Below are positions 7,856 through 15,548 of a stretch of DNA of 34,464 bases, one piece after another (position 1 is the first letter of the stretch; each line of letters opens with the position of its first letter). A program made the position numbers and the translations under genes. A model generated the notes under the pieces. The model was not told where the DNA came from, made no database searches, and saw only the letters and a program-made list of their open reading frames with translations. Source of the DNA: Sulfitobacter sp. HI0040 (GTDB lineage: Bacteria; Pseudomonadota; Alphaproteobacteria; Rhodobacterales; Rhodobacteraceae); assembly GCF_001634885.1 (NCBI RefSeq), contig NZ_LWEX01000289.1, positions 1 through 34,464 of the forward strand, in the 5' to 3' direction.

Positions 7856-8830
7856 ATGCAAGACCGACCGCCTTCGCCAGATGCACCGGACGCGCAGCGC
7901 GTCGCCGATGCTCCGGCGGACAATTGGGTGGACCGGTACGCCCCCGCCGCGGCACGCCCCTATCTGCGCCTCAGTCGCGCGGACCGCCCGATCGGGACGT
8001 GGCTGTTGCTGCTGCCCTGTTGGTGGGGCCTGACGCTGGCCATACTCTTCGATCAGCAGCCGCGCCTTTTCGATCTGTGGATCTTTGCGGGCTGCGGGCT
8101 GGGTGCCTTTCTGATGCGGGGGGCGGGCTGCACGTGGAACGACATCACCGACCGGCACATCGACGGACAGGTGGCGCGCACCCGTTCGCGGCCCATCCCC
8201 TCGGGGCAGGTCAGCGTGAAAGGTGCCCTGCTGTGGATGGTGGTTCAGGCGCTGATTTCCCTTCTGATCCTGCTCACTTTCAACCGGGCGGCCATTGCTC
8301 TGGGCGTTCTGGCCCTGTTGCCTGTCGCGATCTACCCTTTCGCAAAGCGTTTCACCTGGTGGCCGCAGGTCTTCCTTGGCCTCGCTTTCAACTGGGGTGC
8401 GCTACTGGCTTGGACGGCACATACCGGGGCGCTGCACCCCGCGGCCATCGTGCTCTATTTTTCCGGCATCGCATGGACGCTGTTCTACGACACGATCTAC
8501 GCCCATCAGGATACCGAGGATGACGCGCTGATCGGCGTCAAATCGACCGCGCGGCTCTTTGGCAGTGAGACCTCCAAATGGCTGCGCCGCTTCCTGATGG
8601 CCACGGTCGGGTTGATGGGAATCGCGGTGATATACGCGGCGTTGCCGCAGGCCTCGGTTCTGGCGCTCGTCATCGCGCTTGGGGGGCCATGGGCCATGGG
8701 GTGGCATATGGCGTGGCAGCTGCGCGGGCTTGATACCGAAGACAACGCCAAGCTGTTGCAGCTCTTCCGGGCGAACCGCGACACGGGCCTGATCCCCCTG
8801 CTGTTTTTCGCCGCCAGCCTGCTGGCATGA
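7856..8830 (+). CDS. ubiA: 4-hydroxybenzoate polyprenyltransferase
   Basis: The 324-aa integral membrane protein attaches the polyprenyl tail to 4-hydroxybenzoate in ubiquinone synthesis. Two aspartate-rich prenyl-diphosphate/Mg2+ motifs are clear: N-D-I-T-D-R-H-I-D and Y-D-T-I-Y-A-H-Q-D-T-E-D-D. They sit among about eight to nine hydrophobic helices. LSRADRPIGTWLLLLPCWWG starts the membrane domain. The ATG at 7856 gives a roughly 35-residue soluble N-terminus, which is acceptable for the family; farther upstream the frame runs antisense to rsmE. The aerobic respiration gene cydAB elsewhere in the window is consistent with a quinone-based chain. Confidence 0.95.
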   Translation: MQDRPPSPDAPDAQRVADAPADNWVDRYAPAAARPYLRLSRADRPIGTWLLLLPCWWGLTLAILFDQQPRLFDLWIFAGCGLGAFLMRGAGCTWNDITDRHIDGQVARTRSRPIPSGQVSVKGALLWMVVQALISLLILLTFNRAAIALGVLALLPVAIYPFAKRFTWWPQVFLGLAFNWGALLAWTAHTGALHPAAIVLYFSGIAWTLFYDTIYAHQDTEDDALIGVKSTARLFGSETSKWLRRFLMATVGLMGIAVIYAALPQASVLALVIALGGPWAMGWHMAWQLRGLDTEDNAKLLQLFRANRDTGLIPLLFFAASLLA

Positions 8831-8891
8831 TTGCGCCGCAGGGCCTGCGCGCGTATCTAGCAACCACGTAAACGGCACCAGAAATGAACGC

Positions 8892-10802
8892 ATGCGCCTA
8901 TCTGCCCTCCTGACCATCGCCCTGACCTTTACCGCCGCGGCGATCATGGCACTCGTCGCTGCCAATTTTTCGGTAAAGCTGATCGAGGAAAACTCCGAAA
9001 TCGGCGTGCGCACCGCGCTGGACGACAGCGGCATGACATGGGCCGAGGTACAAGCCAACGGCCTGCAGGTGACGCTGGCCGGTACAGCCCCGACCGAGGC
9101 GATCCGTTTCAGGGCGCTCTCCACCGCCGGGTCGGTCGTCGACGCGGCACGTGTGATCGACGAGATGGAGGTGAAGGCACAGGCCAGCATCGCGCCGCCC
9201 CGGTTTTCGGCCGAAATCCTGCGCAACGATTCCGGCATTTCCATCATCGGGCTCATCCCCGTGACAACCGACCGCGAAGCGGTCATCGACCGGTTCTCGG
9301 CCATGGCGGGGGAAGACAACGTCGCCGACCTGCTCGAAGCGGCTGACTACCCTGCCCCCCGCGGGTGGGAAGATGCGCTGGCCTTTGCCATCACCGCGAT
9401 GGAAATGCTGCCGCGCGCCAAGGCGTCGGTAGATGCGGGCCTGGTGTCCATCACCGCCATTTCCGACAGCCCCGCCGCCAAGGCAAAGATGGAGGACCGG
9501 CTGCGCAAGGCCTCCCCGCCGGGGCTGCGTGTCACGCTCGATATCGCGGCGCCACGGCCGGTCATCACGCCCTTCACCCTGCGCTTCGAGATCGACGAAG
9601 AGGGCGCGCGTTTCGATGCCTGTTCAGCTGATACCGAAACCAGCCGCGCCCGCATCCTCGAAGCCGCCGCCAAGGCCGGCGCAAGTGACAGCCCCCGCTG
9701 TACGCTGGGTCTGGGTGTGCCCAGCCCCAACTGGGCCGAGGCAGTCGCGGCCTCCATCTCTGCGCTGGCCGAACTGGGCGAAGGTTCCGTCAGCCTGTCG
9801 GACGCGGATGTGACGCTGGTGGCGGCAGAGGGCACCGAGCCCGCGCTTTTCGATCGAGTGGTGGGAGAGCTTGAAACCGCGCTGCCCGATCTTTTCGCGC
9901 TGCATGCAAAACTGCCCGAAACGGTTGACCCCAATACCGGACCCATCGAATTCACCGCCACGCTCAGCCCCGAAGGTCAGGTCCAGCTACGCGGGCGCGT
10001 CAGTGACGAGGGGCTGCGGGAACTGGCGGACAGCTACGCGCGGGCGCGCTTCGGTTCGGAAAGCGTCTATACCGCGACGCGCATCGTTCCCGGCCTGCCG
10101 GGCGATTGGGGCAACCGCGTGCTGACAGGGCTGGAAGCACTGGCCGAACTGTCCAACGGGGCCGTGCGCATCACGCCCGAGATGCTGTCCATCTCCGGCA
10201 ACACCGGCAACCCGGACGCCAGCACCAAGATCGCGGCGCTGCTGGGCGGAAAGCTGGGTGAAGGGGCGGAATACGATATCGCGGTTTCCTATCAGGAAAA
10301 GCTGGACCCGGTCGCCGGTCTGCCCACCCCCGACGAATGCGAAGCCGAAATCGGCGAGGTTCTGCGCGTGGGCAAGATCAACTTCGAGCCGGGCAGCGCC
10401 ACCATCGATGCCTCGGCACTCGGCACGATGGACGACATCGCGGAAATCCTGAAGCGCTGCGGCACCCTGCAGCTTGAAATCCAGGGCTACACCGACAGCC
10501 AGGGCCGGGAGGAGATGAACCTCGCGCTCAGCCAGTCGCGTGCCGAATCCGTGTTGAACGAATTGCGCGCGCGCCGCGTGCTGACCAGTTCGTTCACCGC
10601 CCGCGGCTATGGTGAGGAGGACCCCATCGCCGACAACAAGACCGAAGAGGGCCGCGAAGCGAACCGCCGCATCGAATTCCGCCTGATCCGGCCCGATACC
10701 GTCGATCTGCCTGAGCAAACAACGCTGGAATCCGTGGCCGAAACGGGCGATACAGCGGATACGGATGATCAGGAAGGCACGGACGGGAATGAGCAGAACT
10801 GA
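8892..10802 (+). CDS. BON-repeat/OmpA-family peptidoglycan-binding envelope protein
   Basis: The 636-aa protein begins with a hydrophobic segment (residues 5-24) that is a signal anchor or uncleaved signal. Several BON-like segments follow (for example residues about 45-95: VQANGLQVTLAGTAP then AARVIDEMEV; similar LTG/L-R-G-R-V-S units recur near 380). The C-terminal OmpA domain (about residues 490-605) has NFEPGSATID, G-Y-T-D-S-Q-G with the peptidoglycan-contacting Asp, LSQSRAESV, and NRRIEFRL with the matching Arg. A Thr/Asp/Glu-rich tail ends it. This architecture is like ArfA-type BON-OmpA proteins and suggests an inner-membrane-anchored or periplasmic protein that grips peptidoglycan. 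The next gene overlaps its end by 14 bp. Confidence 0.88.
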   Translation: MRLSALLTIALTFTAAAIMALVAANFSVKLIEENSEIGVRTALDDSGMTWAEVQANGLQVTLAGTAPTEAIRFRALSTAGSVVDAARVIDEMEVKAQASIAPPRFSAEILRNDSGISIIGLIPVTTDREAVIDRFSAMAGEDNVADLLEAADYPAPRGWEDALAFAITAMEMLPRAKASVDAGLVSITAISDSPAAKAKMEDRLRKASPPGLRVTLDIAAPRPVITPFTLRFEIDEEGARFDACSADTETSRARILEAAAKAGASDSPRCTLGLGVPSPNWAEAVAASISALAELGEGSVSLSDADVTLVAAEGTEPALFDRVVGELETALPDLFALHAKLPETVDPNTGPIEFTATLSPEGQVQLRGRVSDEGLRELADSYARARFGSESVYTATRIVPGLPGDWGNRVLTGLEALAELSNGAVRITPEMLSISGNTGNPDASTKIAALLGGKLGEGAEYDIAVSYQEKLDPVAGLPTPDECEAEIGEVLRVGKINFEPGSATIDASALGTMDDIAEILKRCGTLQLEIQGYTDSQGREEMNLALSQSRAESVLNELRARRVLTSSFTARGYGEEDPIADNKTEEGREANRRIEFRLIRPDTVDLPEQTTLESVAETGDTADTDDQEGTDGNEQN

Positions 10803-11115
10803 GTTTGTCATCGCGACGGCGATCATTCTGTTCGTGGCATTCTGCCTCGGATGGTTCGCCAACTGGCTGCTGCACCGTTTCACCCGGGTCGCCGCCGACG
10901 ATGTGGCGCAACTGGACCGGATGAGCCAGGAATTGCACGAGGCCGAGGAGACGCGCGATCAGGCGATCACCTATCTGCAGCAGCGCGAGGCCGAGCTGAC
11001 GAACCAGTTGGCCCAGACCGAAGCGGAGTTGCGCGCCGCGATGGACGGGCTGCGCGATGCCCGGCACGAGGCCGAGGAAATGCGCGCCCATCTTGCAGCC
11101 CAGCGCGCCAGCTGA
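10789..11115 (+). CDS. Single-TM coiled-coil protein coupled to the BON/OmpA protein
   Basis: The frame starts at the ATG 10789, inside the end of the preceding gene (14-bp overlap), and encodes 108 aa. One transmembrane helix (about residues 7-24, IATAIILFVAFCLGWFANW) is followed by a Glu/Gln/Ala-rich segment of some 75 residues. That segment has heptad-like spacing (Q-L-D-R-M-S-Q-E-L-H, then REAELTNQLAQTEAELRAAM), strongly suggesting a coiled coil. I recognise no named family. The overlap suggests it is made with, and perhaps binds, the BON/OmpA protein. It is convergent with moaE across 11 bp. Confidence 0.75.
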   Translation: MSRTEFVIATAIILFVAFCLGWFANWLLHRFTRVAADDVAQLDRMSQELHEAEETRDQAITYLQQREAELTNQLAQTEAELRAAMDGLRDARHEAEEMRAHLAAQRAS

Positions 11116-11126
11116 GCCACCCCCGC

Positions 11127-11570
11127 CTACCAGCGGGCGAGCGCGTCTTCGTCTTCATCCTTTGCCGCGACCCAATCCGCCCCCCCGGCGGTGATCTCCC
11201 GCTTCCAGAAGGGTGCCCGGGATTTGAGGAAATCCATCAGGAATTCCGCGGCGTCGAAAGCGTCCTTGCGGTGGGGCGCCGCGGTGGCCACCATCATGAT
11301 CGTCTCGCCGGGGGCCAGCCTGCCATGCCGGTGGATGATCAGCGCATCGCCGAGTGAGAAACGCTCGATCGCGCGGCGCGCCATATCCTCCAGCGCGGAT
11401 TCAGTCATGCCGGGATAATGCTCGATCTCCATCGCCTCCAGCGGGGCCTCCGGCAGGTCACGCACGATACCCGTGAAGCTCACGATCGCTCCCATGCCGC
11501 TGCAACCGGCGCTGAATTCTGCGACCTCACGCCCCACATCGAAAGGGGCTTCCGCCACGCTCACCCGCAT
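11127..11570 (-). CDS. moaE: Molybdopterin synthase catalytic subunit
   Basis: The 147-aa large subunit of molybdopterin synthase inserts dithiolene sulfur, delivered by MoaD thiocarboxylate, into precursor Z (cPMP). Family signatures are visible: FTGIVRD, IEHYPGMTE, I-I-H-R-H-G-R-L-A-P-G-E, and the active-site HRKDAF (H100, R101) with Lys-rich FLKSRAPFWKRE (K116, K123). It begins 1 bp after the moaD stop (TGA-G-ATG) and so is coupled to moaD. Length is normal. Confidence 0.95.
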   Translation of the reverse strand: MRVSVAEAPFDVGREVAEFSAGCSGMGAIVSFTGIVRDLPEAPLEAMEIEHYPGMTESALEDMARRAIERFSLGDALIIHRHGRLAPGETIMMVATAAPHRKDAFDAAEFLMDFLKSRAPFWKREITAGGADWVAAKDEDEDALARW

Positions 11571-11571
11571 C

Positions 11572-11820
11572 TCAGCCCCCCGTCATGGGCGGAAAGAACG
11601 CCACTTCGCGCACCCCCGCCAACGGGGCATCGAAATCGGCAAGCTGCTGGTCCACCGCGACGCGCAGAGCAGACAGATCGGCAAAGGCCGCCGCATAGCG
11701 CGGTTCGCGCGCGATCAGTTCCTCCACAAGGTCCGTCACCGTCGCGGCTTCGGTCTGCACCTTTTCGCGCGGCAGGCCGATCCGTTCGCGCACCCATGCG
11801 AAATACAAGACATCCATCAT
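11572..11820 (-). CDS. moaD: Molybdopterin synthase sulfur carrier subunit
   Basis: The 82-aa ubiquitin-fold sulfur carrier ends in the required Gly-Gly (PPMTGG), which is adenylated by MoeB and thiocarboxylated. MDVLYFAWVRERIG is the typical N-terminus. The ATG at 11820 overlaps the pgsA stop (ATGA), which decides the start over the adjacent second Met at 11817. The gene lies between pgsA and moaE; the rest of the Moco pathway is not in the window. Confidence 0.94.
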   Translation of the reverse strand: MMDVLYFAWVRERIGLPREKVQTEAATVTDLVEELIAREPRYAAAFADLSALRVAVDQQLADFDAPLAGVREVAFFPPMTGG

Positions 11821-12482
11821 TTTTCCTCTCTCAGGAAAGGCATGGCTTTCATCAGATAGTCGATACCGGTGATCGCCGTCAGCGTCGCCGCGATCCAGAG
11901 CAGCGCCAGCCCGATGATACCGGACCATTCCATGCCCGCCAACTTCCACCGCAGGCCCAGCACGTCCTCCACCTCACCCATCAGGATCTGCTGGACCAGT
12001 TCCTGATCCATGCCGAAAACGCTCATGCCGAGGTAATGTTCGAAAACCCCCTGCCCGAAGAGCACCGCGATGGCAATCATCTGCAGGGTGGTCTTCCATT
12101 TGGCCAGCTTCGTGACCTTGAGCGTGCCCGCGACATCGCCCAGAAACTCCCGCAGGCCCGATACAAAGACCTCCCGGAACAGGATCACGGTGGCGGGCAG
12201 CACCAGCCAGGGCGACCAGCTTGAAAAACCGATGATGACCATCAGCGCGATCACCACCATCGCCTTGTCGGCGATGGGGTCCAGCATGGTGCCCAACTTC
12301 GTCTCCTGTTTCCAGGCGCGGGCAAGATAGCCGTCGAACCAGTCGGTCACCGATGCGATGACGAACAGGAGCAGCGCGAACCAGTCGGCGTAGGGCCGTG
12401 TGAAATACAGGAACATCACCGCCACGCCGGGGGCCGCGAGAAGACGCAGCAGCGTCAGGACATTGGGTAGGTTCCACTTCAT
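11817..12482 (-). CDS. pgsA: CDP-diacylglycerol--glycerol-3-phosphate 3-phosphatidyltransferase
   Basis: The 221-aa membrane enzyme makes phosphatidylglycerol phosphate from CDP-diacylglycerol and glycerol 3-phosphate. The CDP-alcohol phosphatidyltransferase motif is complete: D47, D50-G51, A54-R55, G64, D68, D72 (DWFDGYLARAWKQETKLGTM then LDPIADK). About five hydrophobic helices are seen. MKWNLPNVLTLLRL is the standard family N-terminus. The stop overlaps moaD by 4 bp. The 122 bp upstream, separating it from uvrC, contains small inverted repeats. Confidence 0.95.
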   Translation of the reverse strand: MKWNLPNVLTLLRLLAAPGVAVMFLYFTRPYADWFALLLFVIASVTDWFDGYLARAWKQETKLGTMLDPIADKAMVVIALMVIIGFSSWSPWLVLPATVILFREVFVSGLREFLGDVAGTLKVTKLAKWKTTLQMIAIAVLFGQGVFEHYLGMSVFGMDQELVQQILMGEVEDVLGLRWKLAGMEWSGIIGLALLWIAATLTAITGIDYLMKAMPFLREEK

Positions 12483-12543
12483 GGCGCCACCCTACAACGC
12501 AGGCTGCCGGTCCTAAAGGGCCAAACGCAGCCCCTTCTCATGA

Positions 12544-12582
12544 TCGAAAATACTTTCGAGGGAGCCCGAGGGGGCGGAAAGT
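12544..12582. repeat. Nested inverted repeats between uvrC and pgsA
   Basis: TCGAAA (12544-12549) and TTTCGA (12554-12559) form a perfect 6-bp inverted repeat around ATAC. ACTTTC (12553-12558) also pairs with GAAAGT (12577-12582) across a G-rich stretch. The two pairings are mutually exclusive. No run of T follows on the minus strand, so this is not a standard terminator; it may be an intergenic repeat or a read-through structure before pgsA. Confidence 0.4.
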
Positions 12583-12604
12583 CCCTTCGGTCCGGCGGCG
12601 GCTG

Positions 12605-14470
12605 TCACCCCTTTTCGTGGAAATGGGCATAGATGGTTTCGGCCAGCGCGTCCGACACGCCCTCCACCGCCTTGAGATCGTTCAGGTTGGCGCGGGACAC
12701 CGCCTTGGCCGAACCGAAATGCGCCAGCAGCGCCCGCTTGCGCGCCGCCCCCACGCCGGCGATCTCGTCCAGCGGCGTGGCGCCCACCGCCTTCGCGCGT
12801 TTGGCACGGTGCGTTCCGATGGCGAACCGATGCGCCTCGTCCCGCAGGCGCTGCACGAAGTAGAGCACCGGGTCATTGTGCCGCAGCGCCATGGGCCGTT
12901 CACCGACGCGGTGGAACTCCTCCTTGCCGGCGTCCCTGTCGATCCCCTTGGCGACGCCCACCATGGGGATATCCTCCACCCCGTGTTCGCGCATGATGCC
13001 GGCCACGGCGCTGACCTGCCCCGCGCCCCCATCGATGAGCAGCAGATCCGGCCACAGCCCGCGCGACCGGTCCGGATCCTCCTTCAAAAGCCGTTTGAAC
13101 CGCCGGGTGAGCACTTCTTTCATCATGCCGAAGTCGTCGCCGGGGGTCAGGCTTTCACCACGGATATTGAACTTGCGGTATTGGTTCTTCATGAAGCCAT
13201 CCGCCCCCGCGACGATCATCGCGCCCACGGCGTTGGTGCCCTGAATATGCGAGTTGTCGTAGACCTCGATCCGCTGCGGCGGACCGTCGAGGCCGAAGGC
13301 CTCTGCCAGCCCGTTCAGCAACTTTGACTGGGTCGCCGTTTCTGCCAGCTTACGGGCCAGCGATTCCCGCGCATTGCGCAACGCGCCTTCGACGAGTTCT
13401 GCCTTCTCGCCCCTTTGCGGCACCAGCAGTTCGACCTTGCGCCCGAGCTTGCCAGTCAGCGCCTCGGCCATCAGGTCGGGGTTCTCGATCTCGTGGCTCA
13501 GCATCAACTGGCGGGGCGGTTCGCGGGTGTCGTAGAATTGGCCGATGAACGCCTCCAGTACTTCGGCTTCCTCAACGTCCGGGCCGACCCGGGGGTAGTA
13601 ATCGCGATTGCCCCAGTTCTGGTTTGCGCGGATGAAAAAGACCTGCACACAGGCCTGCCCGCCATCGAGGTGCAGGGCAATGATATCGGCCTCGCGCACG
13701 CCTTTGGGGTTGATGCCCTGCGCGGTCTGCACCTGTGTCAGCGCCTTGATCCGGTCGCGCAGGGCGGCGGCGCGTTCGAACTCCATCTCTTCGGAGGCCT
13801 TGGCCATATCGGCCGCCAGCCGCGCCTGAATGTCGGTCGTCTTGCCCGAAAGGAACCTTTCGGCGTCGCGTACCGTGCGGGCGTAGTCTTCCTTGCTGAT
13901 CTTGCCGACACAAGGCGCCGAGCAACGCTTGATCTGATGCTGCAGGCAGGGCCGTGTGCGGCTGTCGAACATGGCGTTCGAACAGTCGCGCAGCAGAAAC
14001 ACCCGCTGAAGCTGATTCAGCGTGCGGTTCACCGCCCCGGCAGAGGCGAAAGGCCCGTAATAGGCCCCCCTCTCCTTCTTTGCGCCCCGGTGCTTCTTGA
14101 TCTGGGCAAAGTCGTGATCCGCGGTAACGAGAATGTTCGGGAAGCTCTTGTCGTCGCGCAGCAGCACGTTGAACTTGGGCTTCAACTGCTTGATGAGGTT
14201 CTGTTCCAGCAACAGCGCTTCGGTTTCCGTCCGGGTAGTCAGGAACATCATCGACGCGGTATTGGCGATCATCCGGGCGATCCGGGGGGTATGACCGGTG
14301 GGCCGGGCATAGCTGCTGACCCGGGCACGCAGGTTCCGGGCCTTGCCGACGTAGAGAACCCGACTTTCGGAATCGAGCATGCGATACACGCCAGGCGAGG
14401 AATCGATCGTCTTCAGGTAGCCCTGAATGACCTCGTGACCAAGCTTGGGCGATTCGGTCGTCTTGTTCAT
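12605..14470 (-). CDS. uvrC: Excinuclease ABC subunit C
   Basis: The 621-aa nucleotide-excision-repair nuclease makes the 3' and 5' incisions at UvrAB-marked lesions. The N-terminal GIY-YIG domain (about 24-105) shows GVYRML and [10 protein letters not shown], with the E-A-L-L-L-E-Q glutamate helix. A UVR domain (about 213-245, [18 protein letters not shown]) would bind UvrB. The RNase H-like 5' nuclease includes [19 protein letters not shown] and [13 protein letters not shown]-terminal tandem helix-hairpin-helix ([18 protein letters not shown]) binds DNA. The ATG at 14470, preceded by GGGGGCGC, was preferred over a start 18 codons upstream. Confidence 0.97.
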   Translation of the reverse strand: MNKTTESPKLGHEVIQGYLKTIDSSPGVYRMLDSESRVLYVGKARNLRARVSSYARPTGHTPRIARMIANTASMMFLTTRTETEALLLEQNLIKQLKPKFNVLLRDDKSFPNILVTADHDFAQIKKHRGAKKERGAYYGPFASAGAVNRTLNQLQRVFLLRDCSNAMFDSRTRPCLQHQIKRCSAPCVGKISKEDYARTVRDAERFLSGKTTDIQARLAADMAKASEEMEFERAAALRDRIKALTQVQTAQGINPKGVREADIIALHLDGGQACVQVFFIRANQNWGNRDYYPRVGPDVEEAEVLEAFIGQFYDTREPPRQLMLSHEIENPDLMAEALTGKLGRKVELLVPQRGEKAELVEGALRNARESLARKLAETATQSKLLNGLAEAFGLDGPPQRIEVYDNSHIQGTNAVGAMIVAGADGFMKNQYRKFNIRGESLTPGDDFGMMKEVLTRRFKRLLKEDPDRSRGLWPDLLLIDGGAGQVSAVAGIMREHGVEDIPMVGVAKGIDRDAGKEEFHRVGERPMALRHNDPVLYFVQRLRDEAHRFAIGTHRAKRAKAVGATPLDEIAGVGAARKRALLAHFGSAKAVSRANLNDLKAVEGVSDALAETIYAHFHEKG

Positions 14471-14761
14471 GATGCGCCCCCTGATTCTATCGCTTCGCCT
14501 GCAATGTCCCGCGTTCGGCGGCAAGCCTCAACATGTCCACGGCTTCTGTGGATAACTCTGACGATAAGTTTGAGGGGATCGCGATATCTCGTTGTTTTCA
14601 ACGCCCTTCACCGCATTGCCTAATTTTTAGGCACTTATATAACGCACTGATTTCGTTGTGCAATTCATTCGCATAGCGTCAAGTGTATGAAAGTATTAGA
14701 GTTTTCGTAACACTTTCGTTACGTCTATGAACGCGGTGCACAACTGGGATTGCACAGGAGT
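14471..14761. other. Gene-free, AT-rich intergenic region upstream of uvrC
   Basis: No credible coding frame occupies these 291 bp between the SDR gene and uvrC. Besides the promoter and palindrome described separately, there is an inverted repeat CGTAAC-N6-GTTACG at 14706-14723 and GTGCA-N10-TGCAC at 14736-14755. No T-tract terminator for the SDR gene was found. Confidence 0.6.
14617..14663 (-). promoter_or_regulatory. Candidate uvrC promoter with palindromic operator-like site
   Basis: Read on the minus strand, TTGCAC (14663-14658), an 18-bp spacer and TATAAG (14639-14634, five of six to the -10 consensus) are followed at once by the perfect palindrome TGCCTAA-TTT-TTAGGCA (14617-14633). 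That palindrome would cover the transcription start. The predicted leader to the uvrC ATG is about 155 nt. The region is AT-rich compared with its surroundings. The palindrome does not match the alphaproteobacterial LexA box (GTTC-N7-GTTC or GAAC-N7-GAAC). Function is inferred. Confidence 0.4.
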
Positions 14762-15541
14762 TCATTCAACCCCCTGTATATCCGGCGTTCGCCATGCGAG
14801 ATGCTGGCCCCCGTCCACGCAGAGCAGTTGCCCGGTGACCGCCGGGGCATCCAGAAAGTATCCCAGCGCCGCCGTGATGTCCGATTCGTTCGATCCGCGC
14901 TCCAGAATCGTATTGCTGCGTTGCGCGCAGAAATGATCTTCGGATTGGCGCGCGCCTTTTAGCGTGGGGCCGGGTCCGATCGCGTTCACGCGGATCGCGG
15001 GGGCCAGTGCGCGGGCCGCCGTCTGGGTCAGCGTCCAGAGGCCGGCTTTGGCCAGCGTATAGGTGGTGAACTCCGGTGTCAGCTTGCGAACACGCTGGTC
15101 CACCATGTTGACCACGAGCCCGGTCGCCAGCGGTTCACCTTGCGAATCCCGCTCCGGCTCCAACCCCTGGGCGGCCATCGCCTGTATCAACATCAGCGGG
15201 GCGCGTAGATTGCTGGTCATATGCCTGTCCCAACTGTCGAGGGTCGCGGTCGCGATGGTGTCGTATTCGAAGATGGAGGCGTTGTTGATCAGGCAAGTCA
15301 CCGGTCCGCCCAATGCCTCCGCCGCGCGGGGCAGCAATCCGTCCGTCGCGTCTGCGTCAAGCAGGTCGGCTTGCAGCGCCTCTGCTCGGCCTCCATTGCC
15401 TCGTATCGCCTGCACGACTTCTTCCGCACCTTCCGCGGAGGTTGCATAGTGCACGGCCACGTCGTAGCCCCGCGCCCCCAGATAGAGCGCCATCGCGCGC
15501 CCCAATCGCTGCCCTGCCCCGGTGATCAACGCACGCGTCAT
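14762..15541 (-). CDS. PTR1/FolM-like pteridine reductase, SDR family
   Basis: The 259-aa protein is a classical-size short-chain dehydrogenase/reductase. The cofactor motif is TGAGQRLG (T7-G8 ... R12-x-G14), the TGxxxRxG form typical of pteridine reductases, and not the usual TGxxxGxG. I-N-N-A-S follows at 85-89. The catalytic triad reads D148 (in NMVD), Y161 and K165 (YTLAK): an Asp replaces the standard SDR Ser, as in PTR1. Most likely it reduces dihydromonapterin, dihydropteridine or dihydrofolate with NADPH. The ATG at 15541 has GAGGA upstream. It lies 7 bp after the Na+/Ca2+ antiporter gene. The substrate is inferred from motifs only. Confidence 0.8.
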   Translation of the reverse strand: MTRALITGAGQRLGRAMALYLGARGYDVAVHYATSAEGAEEVVQAIRGNGGRAEALQADLLDADATDGLLPRAAEALGGPVTCLINNASIFEYDTIATATLDSWDRHMTSNLRAPLMLIQAMAAQGLEPERDSQGEPLATGLVVNMVDQRVRKLTPEFTTYTLAKAGLWTLTQTAARALAPAIRVNAIGPGPTLKGARQSEDHFCAQRSNTILERGSNESDITAALGYFLDAPAVTGQLLCVDGGQHLAWRTPDIQGVE

Positions 15542-15548
15542 AGAATCC

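Noticed and set aside
14471-14761. LexA box in front of uvrC
   Set aside because: No GTTC-N7-GTTC or GAAC-N7-GAAC direct repeat is present; only an unrelated palindrome was found.
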